The notes: generated by a model from the sequence alone, not told the origin. Shown: positions 1-10,306, counted from the stretch's first letter. The stretch is DNA of 64,000 nt from Chitinophaga sedimenti (GCF_023156195.1 NZ_JAKUKA010000001.1:2294001-2358000), one strand, 5' to 3'. Program-made: numbers and translations.

Positions 1-847
1 CGCCGGGTTTCAGCTGCCGTGGTGCGTAACCGCTGTCTGTATACATTTTGAACCGCTGCACGAACATATCTTTCGACCAGCTGCCGATACCGTTTGCTTT
101 ATCGAACGTGATATTGGGTGAGCGCACAATACCTGCCGGCTGTGCGAATTCCATTCCGCCACCAAATTCCGTACCCGGGATCACCTTTCCTTTATCGGTC
201 TGGCTGTGACAGTCTACACATCCGCTGGCATTGATCAGGTATTTGCCATAGGCTACCTGGTCGCTTTCGGCAGGACGTTTGGTGAATGCTGCTTTCGCGG
301 GCATCGTGTTAATCAGGACATTCACCGGGAAATCTGCTTTAGAGCGTGGAATCTCGTTCACCACGGGCTCCAGCGTACGCAGGTAAGCAATAACGTCCAT
401 AATGTCTTCCTGGTCCATCTGACCAAAGCGATGATAGCCCATCACCGGGAACAACGCATGACCATCCTTGCTCACACCTGTGGTAACCGCACGGAAGATC
501 TCTCCGTCTGTCCAGCCGGATAAGGCATGCGGCGTGATGTTCGGCGCATAAAAGTCGCCCGGAAAACCCATCTGCTTGTTAAATACTTCACCACCGCCGC
601 CTATGCCCTTTTCCACCATGGGGCCGGCGTAACGCGACCAGTCGCGCGTACTATGACAATCCATACACACCGCCACGTGATGTGCGAGGTAACGTCCGTT
701 CGCAATACGTTCCGGGGTGTTTTTCAGGGTAATTTCCGGTGCGGGACCAACGTTTGGAAGCGCCGTTTTCACATAAACGCCAACGCCTGCAACACCGAGA
801 ATGAGCACTAATACGATAATACCAATGACCTTAAATACTTTTTTCAT
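1..847 (-). CDS. Di-haem cytochrome c, C-terminus cut by window edge
   Basis: The frame is open from an ATG at 847 to the window edge (282 codons seen, no stop). Residues 1-27 form one hydrophobic N-terminal segment, either an uncleaved anchor or a signal peptide. Two haem-binding CxxCH motifs follow: CMDCH at residues 61-65 and CVDCH at 211-214, spaced as in tandem class I cytochrome c domains. The protein should sit in the periplasm, anchored to the inner membrane, and pass electrons to a dehydrogenase or oxidase partner that lies outside the window. A perfect -7 element lies about 50 bases upstream. It is convergent with nothing; the GH2 gene ends 163 bases upstream in the same direction behind its own terminator. 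The specific partner is unknown. Confidence 0.85.
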   Translation of the reverse strand, partial: MKKVFKVIGIIVLVLILGVAGVGVYVKTALPNVGPAPEITLKNTPERIANGRYLAHHVAVCMDCHSTRDWSRYAGPMVEKGIGGGGEVFNKQMGFPGDFYAPNITPHALSGWTDGEIFRAVTTGVSKDGHALFPVMGYHRFGQMDQEDIMDVIAYLRTLEPVVNEIPRSKADFPVNVLINTMPAKAAFTKRPAESDQVAYGKYLINASGCVDCHSQTDKGKVIPGTEFGGGMEFAQPAGIVRSPNITFDKANGIGSWSKDMFVQRFKMYTDSGYAPRQLKPG

Positions 848-895
848 GTTGTGTTTTTTGGGGAAGGCGGGGTAGCCGTTCCGGGATATAGGGAG

Positions 896-903
896 CAAAA
901 TTA
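896..903 (-). promoter_or_regulatory. -7 promoter element of the cytochrome c gene
   Basis: Read on the minus strand this is TAATTTTG, an exact match to the Bacteroidota -7 consensus TAnnTTTG. It lies about 48 bases upstream of the ATG at 847 and downstream of the preceding gene's terminator. No convincing -33 TTTG was found at the usual spacing. Confidence 0.5.
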
Positions 904-954
904 GCCGGCCGTGCAGCATAAATATTGAAAAAAGCGACAACTTTCATAACGCAA

Positions 955-985
955 TAAAAAAGCCGCACCACTACAGTGCAGCCCT
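955..985 (-). terminator. Rho-independent terminator of the GH2 operon
   Basis: On the minus strand a seven-pair stem (GCTGCAC with GTGCGGC, one G-T pair) with a 7-base loop is followed by six T residues. It begins about 25 bases after the GH2 stop codon at 1010, so it closes the three-gene sugar operon and separates it from the cytochrome gene. Confidence 0.7.
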
Positions 986-1009
986 TTTCTTTCGTTTGAT
1001 GTATATAAC

Positions 1010-3823
1010 TTATTGATACAAAGCCCTTACCGGCGCAGCGTCCAGGGTTACCGCCGGGTTAAAACCCGCGCCATTCATGTACGTCAGCAGGCTGTGGTAC
1101 AATTGCCTTGCCCCCGGTCGGTTCTCCAGGTCGTGTGTAAAATCTATCGAGGTCACCACCAGCTTACCTTTCCCCACCTTACCCTCAAACAACAAACCGA
1201 GTTTACGGGCTTCAAACCAGGTATCGATCAGTTGTACCGTAGGTTTCAGTGTAGCCGGGAAATCGCGGAGGCGCATGGGTTGTGCAGTATGCAAAATATC
1301 CCACCACTGCCAGTTGCTATGGTATTCGGTAGGAAACCTGGCGAAGGCCGCATGTTTCGGATCGCAGAGAATGCCAAGCGTATGCGGCGCCTGGTAGGTT
1401 GTCCATTCCGTATTCCAGAAAACCGTAGACATGGCGGTCGGTATTTCGGCGCCCATGCCTTTCGCTACTTTGCCATTAATATTGAGCAGTACTTTAGCGC
1501 CCGCCTGCAATTGCTGTAACACGGCATCACTCAATTCATTCACTACAATGATATCTTTTGCCGGTGCAGTCGTTACTTCCGCAGGATACACCCAAAGATC
1601 CCAGTCATTCACGCCCAATCCTTTTACCGTTACTTCGAGGTTCAGCTTTTGGGCGGTGTTGATACCGGCAAGATTAAACGAAATACTAGCTGCCGGGTTA
1701 TCGTTGCGCAGTTCCAGGTCTGCTCTGCTGTTACCGCTGGCCAGTACCTTTTTATGTTGATCGCGGATGCGCCAGCTGATAGCCGCCTGCTTAACCGGTT
1801 CGCGGCCGTAGTGCGAAATCTGCAAACCGGCCGTCAGCGCTTCATTGTTCTTAAATACGAACTTCGGCAGCAACGCCAAAGGCACTGTAGCGGAGGCGAA
1901 GCGGTGATACTCCGCCGGCGTGCAATATGGTTTGCTGTTCCAGAACGGGTCCAGTACCCCCACGAGTGCGGAACCCTGTCCCGGGAAATCATGCAGATCG
2001 AGCAGCTGGTAACCCGCGTACCCCGTGCGCATACCGGCCTCTATGTCCGCCTTATAACACAGCACCTGCAACTTACCGGACGCCATGAGAAAATCCCGCT
2101 CCTGCCCCTGCAAATGCTCTTTCTTCATAAAATCGCGGAAGATCTCAAAGTTGCGCGCCTGCAATAAGCCCGTGTATTTCTTTATCTCAGAAAAATCGGG
2201 ATACACGCACCATTGGCCTATTTCATGCGCAACTACGGGCAGGCGTTTACCGGTATTCCTGTGGATCTGCTCCATTTTATCGCTGAAATTGTACCTGCTG
2301 TTCGGCGCCTTGGCATTGATCACACTATTTACCCCCTCGCCCCATGCCTGTATGCGCGGGTCAGGCGATACATGATAGTCATTCACCGGCAACGCAGGCC
2401 AGCCGGAACCAGCGGTGTACAGGAAACGATTATCGCGTTCCTGCCAGTACTTCACCCAATGCGCCAGGTAAGGATCGCGCGCTTTGCCGCCTGCCGGTTC
2501 ATTTCCGTGAATCAACATGCAAAAGGAAGGGTGATTACCGTAAGCGTCCACGATGCGTTGCGCCTCCCGGTATAGGTAGCCGTCGATCGAAGCGCCATCT
2601 CCTACCCTCGCCCAGGCATCAACTTCGATAGAGAAGTACACGCCATAACGGTCGCCTGCCACGAACGCGGCTTCCGGCGGACACCAGGAATGAAAACGCA
2701 GGTGATTGAGGCCATGCGCTTTAATGATGCGGCAAATGCGGCCCCAGGCAGCCGTATCGGTGGGCGGATATCCCGTGAGCGGGAAAATCGCACACTCCAA
2801 TGTGCCACGCAGGAAAATTGGATGACCGTTGATCGTTAGTTTATCTGCTGTTGTACCAATGCTGCGCATACCGTATTGCACCTTCTTCACGTTCTTTCCC
2901 ATCGCGGATTGCAGGGTTACTGCCATCTCGTATAAAGCGGGATTGAATTCATCCCAGCTATTGAAAGATGCTCCCATGGGGTAATTCAGTTCCAACAGAC
3001 TATCACCTGCCTGCAACGCCTGTTTTACCGGCGCTATTGCAGTGCCCTTACCCAGTGGCTTCGCGGCCAGCAATAATTGCTGTCCTGCCACCGCCGGACG
3101 CGCCAGCTTAACGCTCACCCGAACCTGTTTACCCGCAAGGTCGGGATACAACTGCACCTGTTTGATGAAATCTTTCTCCTTTACTTCCAGCAGCATATCG
3201 CCCGCAATACCGTTCCAGGTACCCTGGGTCTGATCGCTGGCGCTGTGCGCGTTAATGCCTACTTCTGTGAGATAACGGTTATCTACACGCACCGTTAACC
3301 GGTGTTTGCCCGGCGTCAGGCGACTGAGATCGTATACATGCGCCGTAGCCAAGCTGCTATCTGCGCCCACATACTGTCCGTCTGCATACACCGTAGTGCC
3401 CCAATGGCAGCGCTCAAGTTTTAGCTCGATGTGTTTATTGCGCCAACCTTCCGGGATGTTGATATCCTTTTGAAACCACACCGGGCCTACGTAATACTTC
3501 TTTGGCGTAAGCCAGAAAGGAAATTTGAAGTTATCATCAGGGTAATAAGGCTTGTATTTATCCTGCTGCAGGAAACGTTCGGTACCTCTTTCGCCGATCC
3601 AGGGTGTTCTTATGGAGGGATCATCACCGAAACCCTGTGACTGAACAGCACCGGGCAATTTCACCGGTTCAGTAAATGTTTGCAGCGACCAGCGTTGCCG
3701 CATCCCCTCATCATTACGATCCAACCGGATCTGCCATTCGCCAGCCAGTGAAATTTTATCCTGTGCGGAAATCCGCATCGCCATTGCCAATGCGATGAGC
3801 GCCAGGCTGAAGTGTTTGTTCAT
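1010..3823 (-). CDS. Exported glycoside hydrolase family 2 protein
   Basis: A clean frame of about 937 residues from the ATG at 3823; a second ATG four codons upstream (3835) is possible, but 3823 directly starts the signal peptide (MNKHFSLALIALAMAM, cleavage near ISAQ). A jelly-roll sugar-binding domain, an Ig-like domain and a TIM barrel follow in the GH2 order. Counting from the upstream ATG, the acid/base is Glu446 in HGNEP and the probable nucleophile is Glu538 in AHEIGQW. About 400 further residues form extra beta-rich C-terminal domains. GH2 covers beta-galactosidases, beta-glucuronidases and beta-mannosidases; the sequence does not tell me which. It is the last gene of the operon with the MFS transporter (about 30 bases away) and the DUF5107 protein, so it probably frees a sugar in the periplasm for import. 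Intact, with no frame changes. Confidence 0.85.
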   Translation of the reverse strand: MNKHFSLALIALAMAMRISAQDKISLAGEWQIRLDRNDEGMRQRWSLQTFTEPVKLPGAVQSQGFGDDPSIRTPWIGERGTERFLQQDKYKPYYPDDNFKFPFWLTPKKYYVGPVWFQKDINIPEGWRNKHIELKLERCHWGTTVYADGQYVGADSSLATAHVYDLSRLTPGKHRLTVRVDNRYLTEVGINAHSASDQTQGTWNGIAGDMLLEVKEKDFIKQVQLYPDLAGKQVRVSVKLARPAVAGQQLLLAAKPLGKGTAIAPVKQALQAGDSLLELNYPMGASFNSWDEFNPALYEMAVTLQSAMGKNVKKVQYGMRSIGTTADKLTINGHPIFLRGTLECAIFPLTGYPPTDTAAWGRICRIIKAHGLNHLRFHSWCPPEAAFVAGDRYGVYFSIEVDAWARVGDGASIDGYLYREAQRIVDAYGNHPSFCMLIHGNEPAGGKARDPYLAHWVKYWQERDNRFLYTAGSGWPALPVNDYHVSPDPRIQAWGEGVNSVINAKAPNSRYNFSDKMEQIHRNTGKRLPVVAHEIGQWCVYPDFSEIKKYTGLLQARNFEIFRDFMKKEHLQGQERDFLMASGKLQVLCYKADIEAGMRTGYAGYQLLDLHDFPGQGSALVGVLDPFWNSKPYCTPAEYHRFASATVPLALLPKFVFKNNEALTAGLQISHYGREPVKQAAISWRIRDQHKKVLASGNSRADLELRNDNPAASISFNLAGINTAQKLNLEVTVKGLGVNDWDLWVYPAEVTTAPAKDIIVVNELSDAVLQQLQAGAKVLLNINGKVAKGMGAEIPTAMSTVFWNTEWTTYQAPHTLGILCDPKHAAFARFPTEYHSNWQWWDILHTAQPMRLRDFPATLKPTVQLIDTWFEARKLGLLFEGKVGKGKLVVTSIDFTHDLENRPGARQLYHSLLTYMNGAGFNPAVTLDAAPVRALYQ

Positions 3824-3854
3824 ATTGAATGCCATTAGTTATATAACATGGAAA

Positions 3855-5199
3855 TTAATGCCTGATGACCTCGCCCAGTTGTTCGAGCGTTTGGCCTTTT
3901 GTTTCTTTTACCCGGCGCTTTACAAAAAAGAACCCAAGCAAACAGATGGCCCCGTACATGTAAAACGGCCCGTATGCACCGAGCACCGTGGACAAAATCG
4001 GGAACGTAAACACCAGCACGAAATTGGCGAGCCATAAGGAAACAATCGCTACGGAAGATGCCTGCCCGCGGATATGGTTCGGGAATATTTCAGAGATGAT
4101 GACCCAGGTAACCGGCGCCAGCGACGTGGCATACAGCGCGATGGCAATCAATACAACGATTGACACGGCCCCTGCGGGCGCTTTTGTTTGCAGTAGAAAA
4201 GAGAGGACGAAATAGGTGATGGTCAATCCCAATGAGCCGGCCAGCATCAATGGCCTGCGACCGAGTTTATCTACCTGCCACATGGCTACCAGTGTAAAAG
4301 AAGATTCACAACACCGATGGCCACTGTTTCGAACAGCTGCCTGTCGAGGTTAGCCCCCACCGCTTCAAAAATAGTAGAGGTATAATTGAATACTACATTG
4401 ATTCCGCATAACTGCTGAAACACTGCGAGCGTAATACCGATCATCACCGCAGGCCTTACACTGCGCTCGAACACTTCCGCAAAAGCAGTTCTCTCCCGAA
4501 CAGGCGACTGGCGGAGGATCACGGCAGACGTTTCCTCCGCAAAGCTGTCGCCGCCGATCTTACGCAGGATCTTTTCGCCCTGCTCCTTTTTACCGGCTGC
4601 CAATAACCAGCGCGGACTTTCAGGCAGCCAGCAAACACCGGCGAAGAACAGCAGCGAAGGCAGTGCGCCCATGCCGAACATCCAGCGCCATGCCTCATCA
4701 CCATTACCTGCAAGGCGGTAGTTCACAAGATTCGTAACGAGTATACCCAATACGATGGTCAGTTGATTGATCGCCACATTACGGCCCCGCGCATGCGCCG
4801 GCGATACCTCCGCAATGTACATGGGACTAAGAATAGACGCCATGCCCACACCAATGCCCGCGGCAAAACGCATGCAGATAAAGATCGTTAAATTCCCCGC
4901 GAACGCCATACCCAACGACGACACCGCGAATATCAGCGCCGCCAGGAGCAGTCCGGGCTTGCGACCACGTTTGTCTGCCAGCCGGCCTGCCAGCAGGCAT
5001 CCAGCTACACAACCCAGGGCAAGCGAGCCGGTAAGAAAACCTTCCCACCATGGCGTAAGGCCGAAGGCCGTCCGTAAAAAGGCAGGGCGCCGGATATCAC
5101 CGCGAAATCGAAACCAAACAAATACCCGCCGAGGGCAGAGATGAAAGAGATCCCGATGATATAGGCATGATTATAAGAATGCTTCGCAGCCTGATTCAT
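3855..5199 (-). CDS. Sugar-porter family MFS transporter (two frame breaks)
   Basis: Repaired length is about 448 residues, normal for the SP family (XylE/GalP-like proton symporters, 12 membrane helices). N-terminal GGYLFGFD, mid-protein PESPRWLL and GINVV, and the C-terminal-half DKLGRRPLM are sugar-porter signatures. The frame is broken twice. The A5 run at 5076-5080 needs one more A, after which the reading changes from GALPFYGR to GALPFLRT. The A4 run at 4296-4299 needs one more A to join the halves. Both are homopolymer deletions, so I treat the gene as intact. It starts 17 bases after the DUF5107 stop and ends about 30 bases before the GH2 start, so it is the middle gene of the operon. 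It likely imports the mono- or disaccharide released by the GH2 enzyme. Confidence 0.85.
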
Positions 5200-5216
5200 A
5201 ACGAAAAATTAGTGGA

Positions 5217-8200
5217 TTAATTTACGGATTCAATATCGATTTTTCGCAGCAGCTGCCGATGCAACAAAGCGCCGGAATGATGCGCGTCTATGCTCAGCAC
5301 CCTATCAAACAATGTCGCCGCCTGTGCGTTATGCTGCGACTGCCCTGTAAGCGCCAGCCCCAGGTACCCGAGCGCCGCCATGTACAGGCAATGCAAACGG
5401 TTCTTCAGGTCAAGATCTGCATCGAACACCAGCAAATCCGGCAACGACACGGCGAAATAATCAATTTCAATATGATCATGCTGATGCTGCTCACTGAAAT
5501 CGATAAGCCTGAACACTTTTTCTGCCCGGCTTTGCTCACCTAACCGCGCCCAGGCCAGTCCGCGGTACAGTATTTTATCCGGCTGCGGATCATTATAAAA
5601 TATAGCCTGTACCGGCGCTGTACTACCTTCGGCCGCCTTTGCCCACCACTGGCGGGCTTCTTTGTCATTACCGGCGAGGGATAATGCTTCGGCGCGTAAA
5701 AAGAACAGGTCATTTTCCGGCGCGCCGTATAACTTACCTTCTCCAAGGTTATGCGGAAATCGCTCGGCTAACGCCAGTTCACCAAGCGCTGCTTCCGCAT
5801 CTCCCGTAGCGATGTGTTGCCGCGCCAGTTCAAGATGGGCAACCAGGTACTGGCCCGTTACCTTACCTTCCCCACCTTCCCATGGATGAAAGACGTGGGA
5901 AGCCAGTGCGGACGCAGCTTCCTGGTAACGGCCCAGTTGATTCAGCAAGGTTACGTACTCAAGGTACAATTCATCGCGGTGCACCACCAAGTCCATGTAT
6001 TCGTCGAGGTGATCGAGGCGTTTCTGTGCGGATCTATTTACCTTCTTATACAACTGGTCAAGCTCCATCAGTACGCGCGCATCCGTATCGTCCAGCTGGA
6101 AAGCTTTCTCCATCAAGGCCAGCGCATTTGACGGATGATGCCGTTTGTTATACATGGCCAGCGACAAATTACGATAAACGGTTGCAAAGTCGGCCCCGAG
6201 CGCAATGGACTCCTCCCAACAATGTACTGCGTCGTCAGACAGGCGTTTATCGTACCAAAGGTTGCCGAGATAGTACCAGGTCTTGGGATGCGGCAATACG
6301 CTCAGCACGTATTGCAGCGCCAACGCATCTTCCACCCGATGCGGGAAGCAATATTCATGGGAGCATTTGTGCCCCGCCTCCGCGAACTCCTTTGCCTGTG
6401 CAATCTCGCCCTGTTTACCCGCTATCCAGGCCAGGTAATAGTAACACAGTGGCGATACCTTCGCCGTGTGTTGCATGTGCAGTTGCAGTAAGCCGGAAGC
6501 CTCATCCAGCATACCTGCATACACGTAATCCAATGCATATTCGAGCATGGTATGCATCCAGTTGCGCGAACGTTGCAGCAGCAAATCCAGGCTGGAAGTG
6601 TTATTATCGATCAGGTGCTGCTCGTACAGGCAACCGTAATTGAACGGGTCCAGCTCCAGTGAAACGCGTCCCCATTCAGCTGCAGCTGCCGCACGACCCG
6701 CTTTACGCAGTATTGCCGCTTTCAGATGGCGGGCGGTATGACTGTGCCAGTTACGCACGAGTGATTGTTCTGCCAGCTGCAACGCCTCGTCCCACTGCAG
6801 CCTGCCGGCCGCAATACGCGCCAGGTTCAGGAACCCGGCATGCTGCCAGGCCTGGCTCCAGGTAGCTTTATAAAATGCATCATATGCTTCGTTCGTTTTA
6901 TCTTGTAACAGCAGCGCCCATCCGAGGTTATAGTAACATTCGCTGTCGTAAGGATTCGGATTGCGGTAAGTGGCGGTGGCAATGGCTTTATGCAGGTAGG
7001 GCGTAGCCAGGTCTGGCCGGGCTTTACGCAGGAACAGCAGACCCATAGCGTTACTACAGCGGATATCCCCCGGATCGCGGCGAAGCGCTTCCTCGTAATA
7101 ATCGGCAGCATTGTATGTTGCATGGCGGTACTGTTCGATATGCTGGCCCGTTAAAAATAACTGTTCGTTCAGCTCCACCTCCGCCGGCTTCCTGGCGGCT
7201 ACTGCTGCCGGGGGCAATTCCTTTTCCCCCGGCGGTTGCGCGTTATAAGCTACCAGCAGGCGGCCGCTTTGCAGGTCGCGTACTTCTACCAGCAATGCAT
7301 TTACATCTACCGCGTGTGGCCAGGGAAATTCCTTTACGAAAGGCATATCCGGTGCGCCCTGGACGGTGGTGCAGTACAGCACTTCCGCACCGGAACGCAG
7401 TTGCACTTCCACTTCTCCATAAAAAGAGGTAAAATGTATGCGAATGATGCCGCCCGTCTCATTGGCCTCCAGCCCTACCGCGGCTTCTTTCGTAGCATTC
7501 TTCACTACGCCCACCTCCCGGTACGGCATAAAATATTGCACAAATTCCTTTTGCTCGAAAGGTTGAATCCAGGAGAAATCGGGCTGATTATCAGTAAATA
7601 CGCCGGTCATCAGCTCAATATATGGCCCGTCTTCGTCTGTAAGATTACGGTCCCATGCCTGGCCAAATTCACCATGGCCCCAGGTCCATTGCTTTTTACC
7701 GGGAGATACATGATGGTCCGCCACGTGCAGCAAACCGCCGCCGCTATCATGCTCATAACCACCGATGAAGTCGTAATCCGACGAGCCTGCCATGTAGGAA
7801 GTGGGCACCGGGATATTGCAGTAACGCGAGATATCGGTACCCGGTGCATAATCCACTTTATAATACGTGCCTTTTGCAATGGGAAACGACGATACATCGC
7901 GGCGTCCATGATCAAACACGGCATATACATCCGGTGGAAATATAGATTGATAGTAGTCGTTCACCTTCACGGCCGGATTGGCCCACCAGAGGAAAGTTTG
8001 AGGGAATGGCGTACGGTTATACAATTTGGCCGTTATTTCCAGGTACGCTTTTCCGGGATACAACGTAAAACCAGCCATCCCCTTTGTTCTGAAAATCAGT
8101 TCCACCTCATTCACCCAACAGGTAACACTGCCATTTTCATTTTCAATAATCGTAAAATCCACAGGATCGAATGTACTGGGGCGATGGTGTTGGGGCCAGT

Positions 8201-8555
8201 TAAATTCAATACCGCCTGATATCCACGGGCCGGTAAGACCTACCAGCGCCGGCTTTATCACCTGGTTGTAGTAAACGAAATGGCGTTCCTTCACCTTATC
8301 GTAAGCCATCTGGATACGGCCGCCGAGTTGCGGCAGGACCATGATCTTCAGGTATTCATTTTCGAGAAAAACGGCGGTGTAGGACTGGTCCGTTTTTTCA
8401 TCCATGATTTTATCGATCACGGGGTGGGGATATACTACACCGCTGCTGCCCTGGTATACGCGCTTCTCGAGGAACATCGGGTTCCTGTCAGGCTGGCCGA
8501 CAGGATACGTAGGAATGACCACCTCTTCCGTCCATATTTTAACGTGCGAATTCAT
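5217..8555 (-). CDS. DUF5107 domain protein with tetratricopeptide repeats
   Basis: An intact 1112-residue frame. Residues 1 to about 340 match my recollection of DUF5107, a beta-rich domain reminiscent of the galactose-mutarotase fold, with LPQLGGRIQMAYD and SGGIEFNWPQHH as conserved-looking segments rich in Trp, His and Glu. From about residue 480 onward there are many TPR-like helical pairs (for example CYYNLGWALLLQDKTNEAYD). There is no signal peptide or membrane segment, so it is probably cytoplasmic. It is the first gene of an operon with a sugar transporter and an exported GH2, divergent from an AraC regulator. By context it acts on, or senses, the imported sugar; the reaction is not known to me. 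The TPR half may mediate oligomerisation or partner binding. Confidence 0.75.
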   Translation of the reverse strand: MNSHVKIWTEEVVIPTYPVGQPDRNPMFLEKRVYQGSSGVVYPHPVIDKIMDEKTDQSYTAVFLENEYLKIMVLPQLGGRIQMAYDKVKERHFVYYNQVIKPALVGLTGPWISGGIEFNWPQHHRPSTFDPVDFTIIENENGSVTCWVNEVELIFRTKGMAGFTLYPGKAYLEITAKLYNRTPFPQTFLWWANPAVKVNDYYQSIFPPDVYAVFDHGRRDVSSFPIAKGTYYKVDYAPGTDISRYCNIPVPTSYMAGSSDYDFIGGYEHDSGGGLLHVADHHVSPGKKQWTWGHGEFGQAWDRNLTDEDGPYIELMTGVFTDNQPDFSWIQPFEQKEFVQYFMPYREVGVVKNATKEAAVGLEANETGGIIRIHFTSFYGEVEVQLRSGAEVLYCTTVQGAPDMPFVKEFPWPHAVDVNALLVEVRDLQSGRLLVAYNAQPPGEKELPPAAVAARKPAEVELNEQLFLTGQHIEQYRHATYNAADYYEEALRRDPGDIRCSNAMGLLFLRKARPDLATPYLHKAIATATYRNPNPYDSECYYNLGWALLLQDKTNEAYDAFYKATWSQAWQHAGFLNLARIAAGRLQWDEALQLAEQSLVRNWHSHTARHLKAAILRKAGRAAAAAEWGRVSLELDPFNYGCLYEQHLIDNNTSSLDLLLQRSRNWMHTMLEYALDYVYAGMLDEASGLLQLHMQHTAKVSPLCYYYLAWIAGKQGEIAQAKEFAEAGHKCSHEYCFPHRVEDALALQYVLSVLPHPKTWYYLGNLWYDKRLSDDAVHCWEESIALGADFATVYRNLSLAMYNKRHHPSNALALMEKAFQLDDTDARVLMELDQLYKKVNRSAQKRLDHLDEYMDLVVHRDELYLEYVTLLNQLGRYQEAASALASHVFHPWEGGEGKVTGQYLVAHLELARQHIATGDAEAALGELALAERFPHNLGEGKLYGAPENDLFFLRAEALSLAGNDKEARQWWAKAAEGSTAPVQAIFYNDPQPDKILYRGLAWARLGEQSRAEKVFRLIDFSEQHQHDHIEIDYFAVSLPDLLVFDADLDLKNRLHCLYMAALGYLGLALTGQSQHNAQAATLFDRVLSIDAHHSGALLHRQLLRKIDIESVN

Positions 8556-8671
8556 GATTCGTAGATTATTATTGATCGTACAAAAAAACTTTTTTAACTT
8601 TAAAAGGCAGCGACTATATGACTAATCTTGTGGACTTTCTTATTATTACGCTTTAAAAAACACACGTTATC

Positions 8672-9572
8672 TTGAAAGCACAGCGAAAAAAGACGGCTTC
8701 CAGGGCCAGAAGGCAATCGTGATCCCGCGTGCGGTGTTGCAGACCAAGTGTGCCAATCATCCCCTGATCAATCAATTACACATCACGGACATCGGCTATT
8801 ACCCGAAGGCGCGCTACCATTACCGCGAAAGAAGCACCGGTGCGGAACAGCATATATTGATCTATTGCCAGGAAGGCGCGGGCAGTTTTACTTTGCAGCA
8901 ACGGGCATACGAAATATCGGCGGGTGACTTCTTCATCATTCCCGCTAAGTCGCGCCACACCTACAAAGCGGATGCAGATAATCCCTGGACTATTTACTGG
9001 ACGCACTTAAAGGCGCTGCGGCAGACGACTGGGTGCAGCAATTAATGCAATACCTCGACGGTCCCAAAGGCTTTGTGCCCGATCGTGAAAAAACAGTGAT
9101 GCTGTTTGCCGAAATTTACGCCCAACTGGAAATGGGCTATAGTGTGGATCATCTCATGCACAGTAACATGTGCCTTTGGCATTATCTGTCCTGTTTCATC
9201 TACCAGGATAAAAGTAACAGTCGCGGCAACGCAGTCCTGGCAGACACTACGGATGCCGCTATCGACTTCATGAAAAAGAACGTGGACCAGAACCTTACCC
9301 TGGAGCAGATTTCGCAGGCGGTTAACTTCTCCCCTTCGCACTTTTCCTTACTATTCCGCAAGAAAACAGGCTTTTCGCCGATAGAATACTTTAATCATTT
9401 AAAGATGCAGCACGCCTGCCAGTACCTCCTTTTACCGGCCAACGCGTAAAAGAGATCGCACTGGCCGTGGGCATCTCCGACCAACATTACTTCTCCCGGA
9501 TATTCAAAAACGATGGGCGTATCGCCGCAGGATTACCGGCTGAAACGCACGGCGGAAGCGGGTAAAAACTAA
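8672..9572 (+). CDS. AraC family transcriptional regulator (several frame breaks)
   Basis: Repaired, this encodes about 301 residues: an N-terminal cupin-like sugar-binding domain (HILIYCQEGAGSF, ISAGDFFIIPA) and a C-terminal double helix-turn-helix (LEQISQAVNFSPSHFSLLFR, then EIALAVGISDQHYFSRIF). The visible frame begins at GTG 8719, but it is open upstream and reads GFQGQKAIVIPR, typical of these regulators. A TTG at 8672 becomes in frame if the A6 run at 8686-8691 lacks one A. Further gaps: G2 at 9012-9013, T4 at 9430-9433, and A5 at 9506-9510, where two bases are missing to restore FKKTMGVSPQDYR. It is divergent from the DUF5107/MFS/GH2 operon with about 115 bases between, so it is the likely local activator of that operon. 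Its stop codon overlaps that of the convergent next gene. Confidence 0.8.
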
Positions 9573-10288
9573 TGACGGGAAGAAACATATAAATAAATGC
9601 CGCCGGCGATCAGCGCGAGCAGTATCCAGACGAAGATCTCTACCTGCAGCTCCTTTTTTCTTTCATACTGATAAGAAGCGGCATTGATAAAAAACGTGGT
9701 AAACAGCTGCGGATCGATGCGCAGGTCAGGACGATAGCTGCGGATACCTTGCAGGAACGCTGCAATCAGCTCACCACGATTGGCATAAAAAATAGCGGCG
9801 ACATGCGTGCCACGAAAATTACTGGTGTGCGCTTTCTTTACCCCCTTTTCCCACCACACGACCAGGTCGGCGCTGATGCGCGCGCCATTCACTATCCCTG
9901 ACGTTGTACGTTTACCGATATCATATACCAGTTCGTAGCGGCTGACGCCGGCAACCGGATTAGCGGCAAACTGCTTCCAGGGCAGTTCTTTAATGATCTT
10001 TTTAGAAAAACGATTGTAATAGTGCAGTCCTTGTGCATCAATAATCAGGTCCGTATAGCGGGCCCCTTTCAGGAAGAGCAGGTAAAAACAAACAAATATT
10101 ACTGCGGCAATAACGGGAAGGAACAAACGTAATAACATAGGCTCATCTTCTTCCATTACCAGCAACCATATAGCACCTGCGAACAACCCGGCAGCAGCCA
10201 GCAGCAACAATATGACCACCAGTGCCATAGCAATGCTGAATAATGGCGCCGGACGGGAAGATACAGGCGTGAACGTGGGTGTATTCAT
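9569..10288 (-). CDS. Membrane protein of unknown function
   Basis: A frame of 239 residues from the ATG at 10288; a GTG 15 bases upstream is a less likely start. There are two hydrophobic segments near the N-terminus (about residues 18-45 and 55-72), a soluble middle of about 130 residues and one C-terminal helix at about 215-235. The middle resembles PH-like or YcxB-type membrane-associated domains in layout (a beta-strand-rich piece after two helices), but I do not recognise a family. It is convergent with the AraC gene, the two stop codons overlapping. The epimerase terminator lies just upstream of its start, so it has its own promoter. Confidence 0.65.
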   Translation of the reverse strand: MNTPTFTPVSSRPAPLFSIAMALVVILLLLAAAGLFAGAIWLLVMEEDEPMLLRLFLPVIAAVIFVCFYLLFLKGARYTDLIIDAQGLHYYNRFSKKIIKELPWKQFAANPVAGVSRYELVYDIGKRTTSGIVNGARISADLVVWWEKGVKKAHTSNFRGTHVAAIFYANRGELIAAFLQGIRSYRPDLRIDPQLFTTFFINAASYQYERKKELQVEIFVWILLALIAGGIYLYVSSRH

Positions 10289-10306
10289 GCCGCGAATATA
10301 CACAAC

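Noticed and set aside
7236..8219. Long plus-strand frame of 327 codons
   Set aside because: It lies opposite the intact DUF5107 gene, has no family features, and its amino acid composition is that of a reverse-strand shadow.
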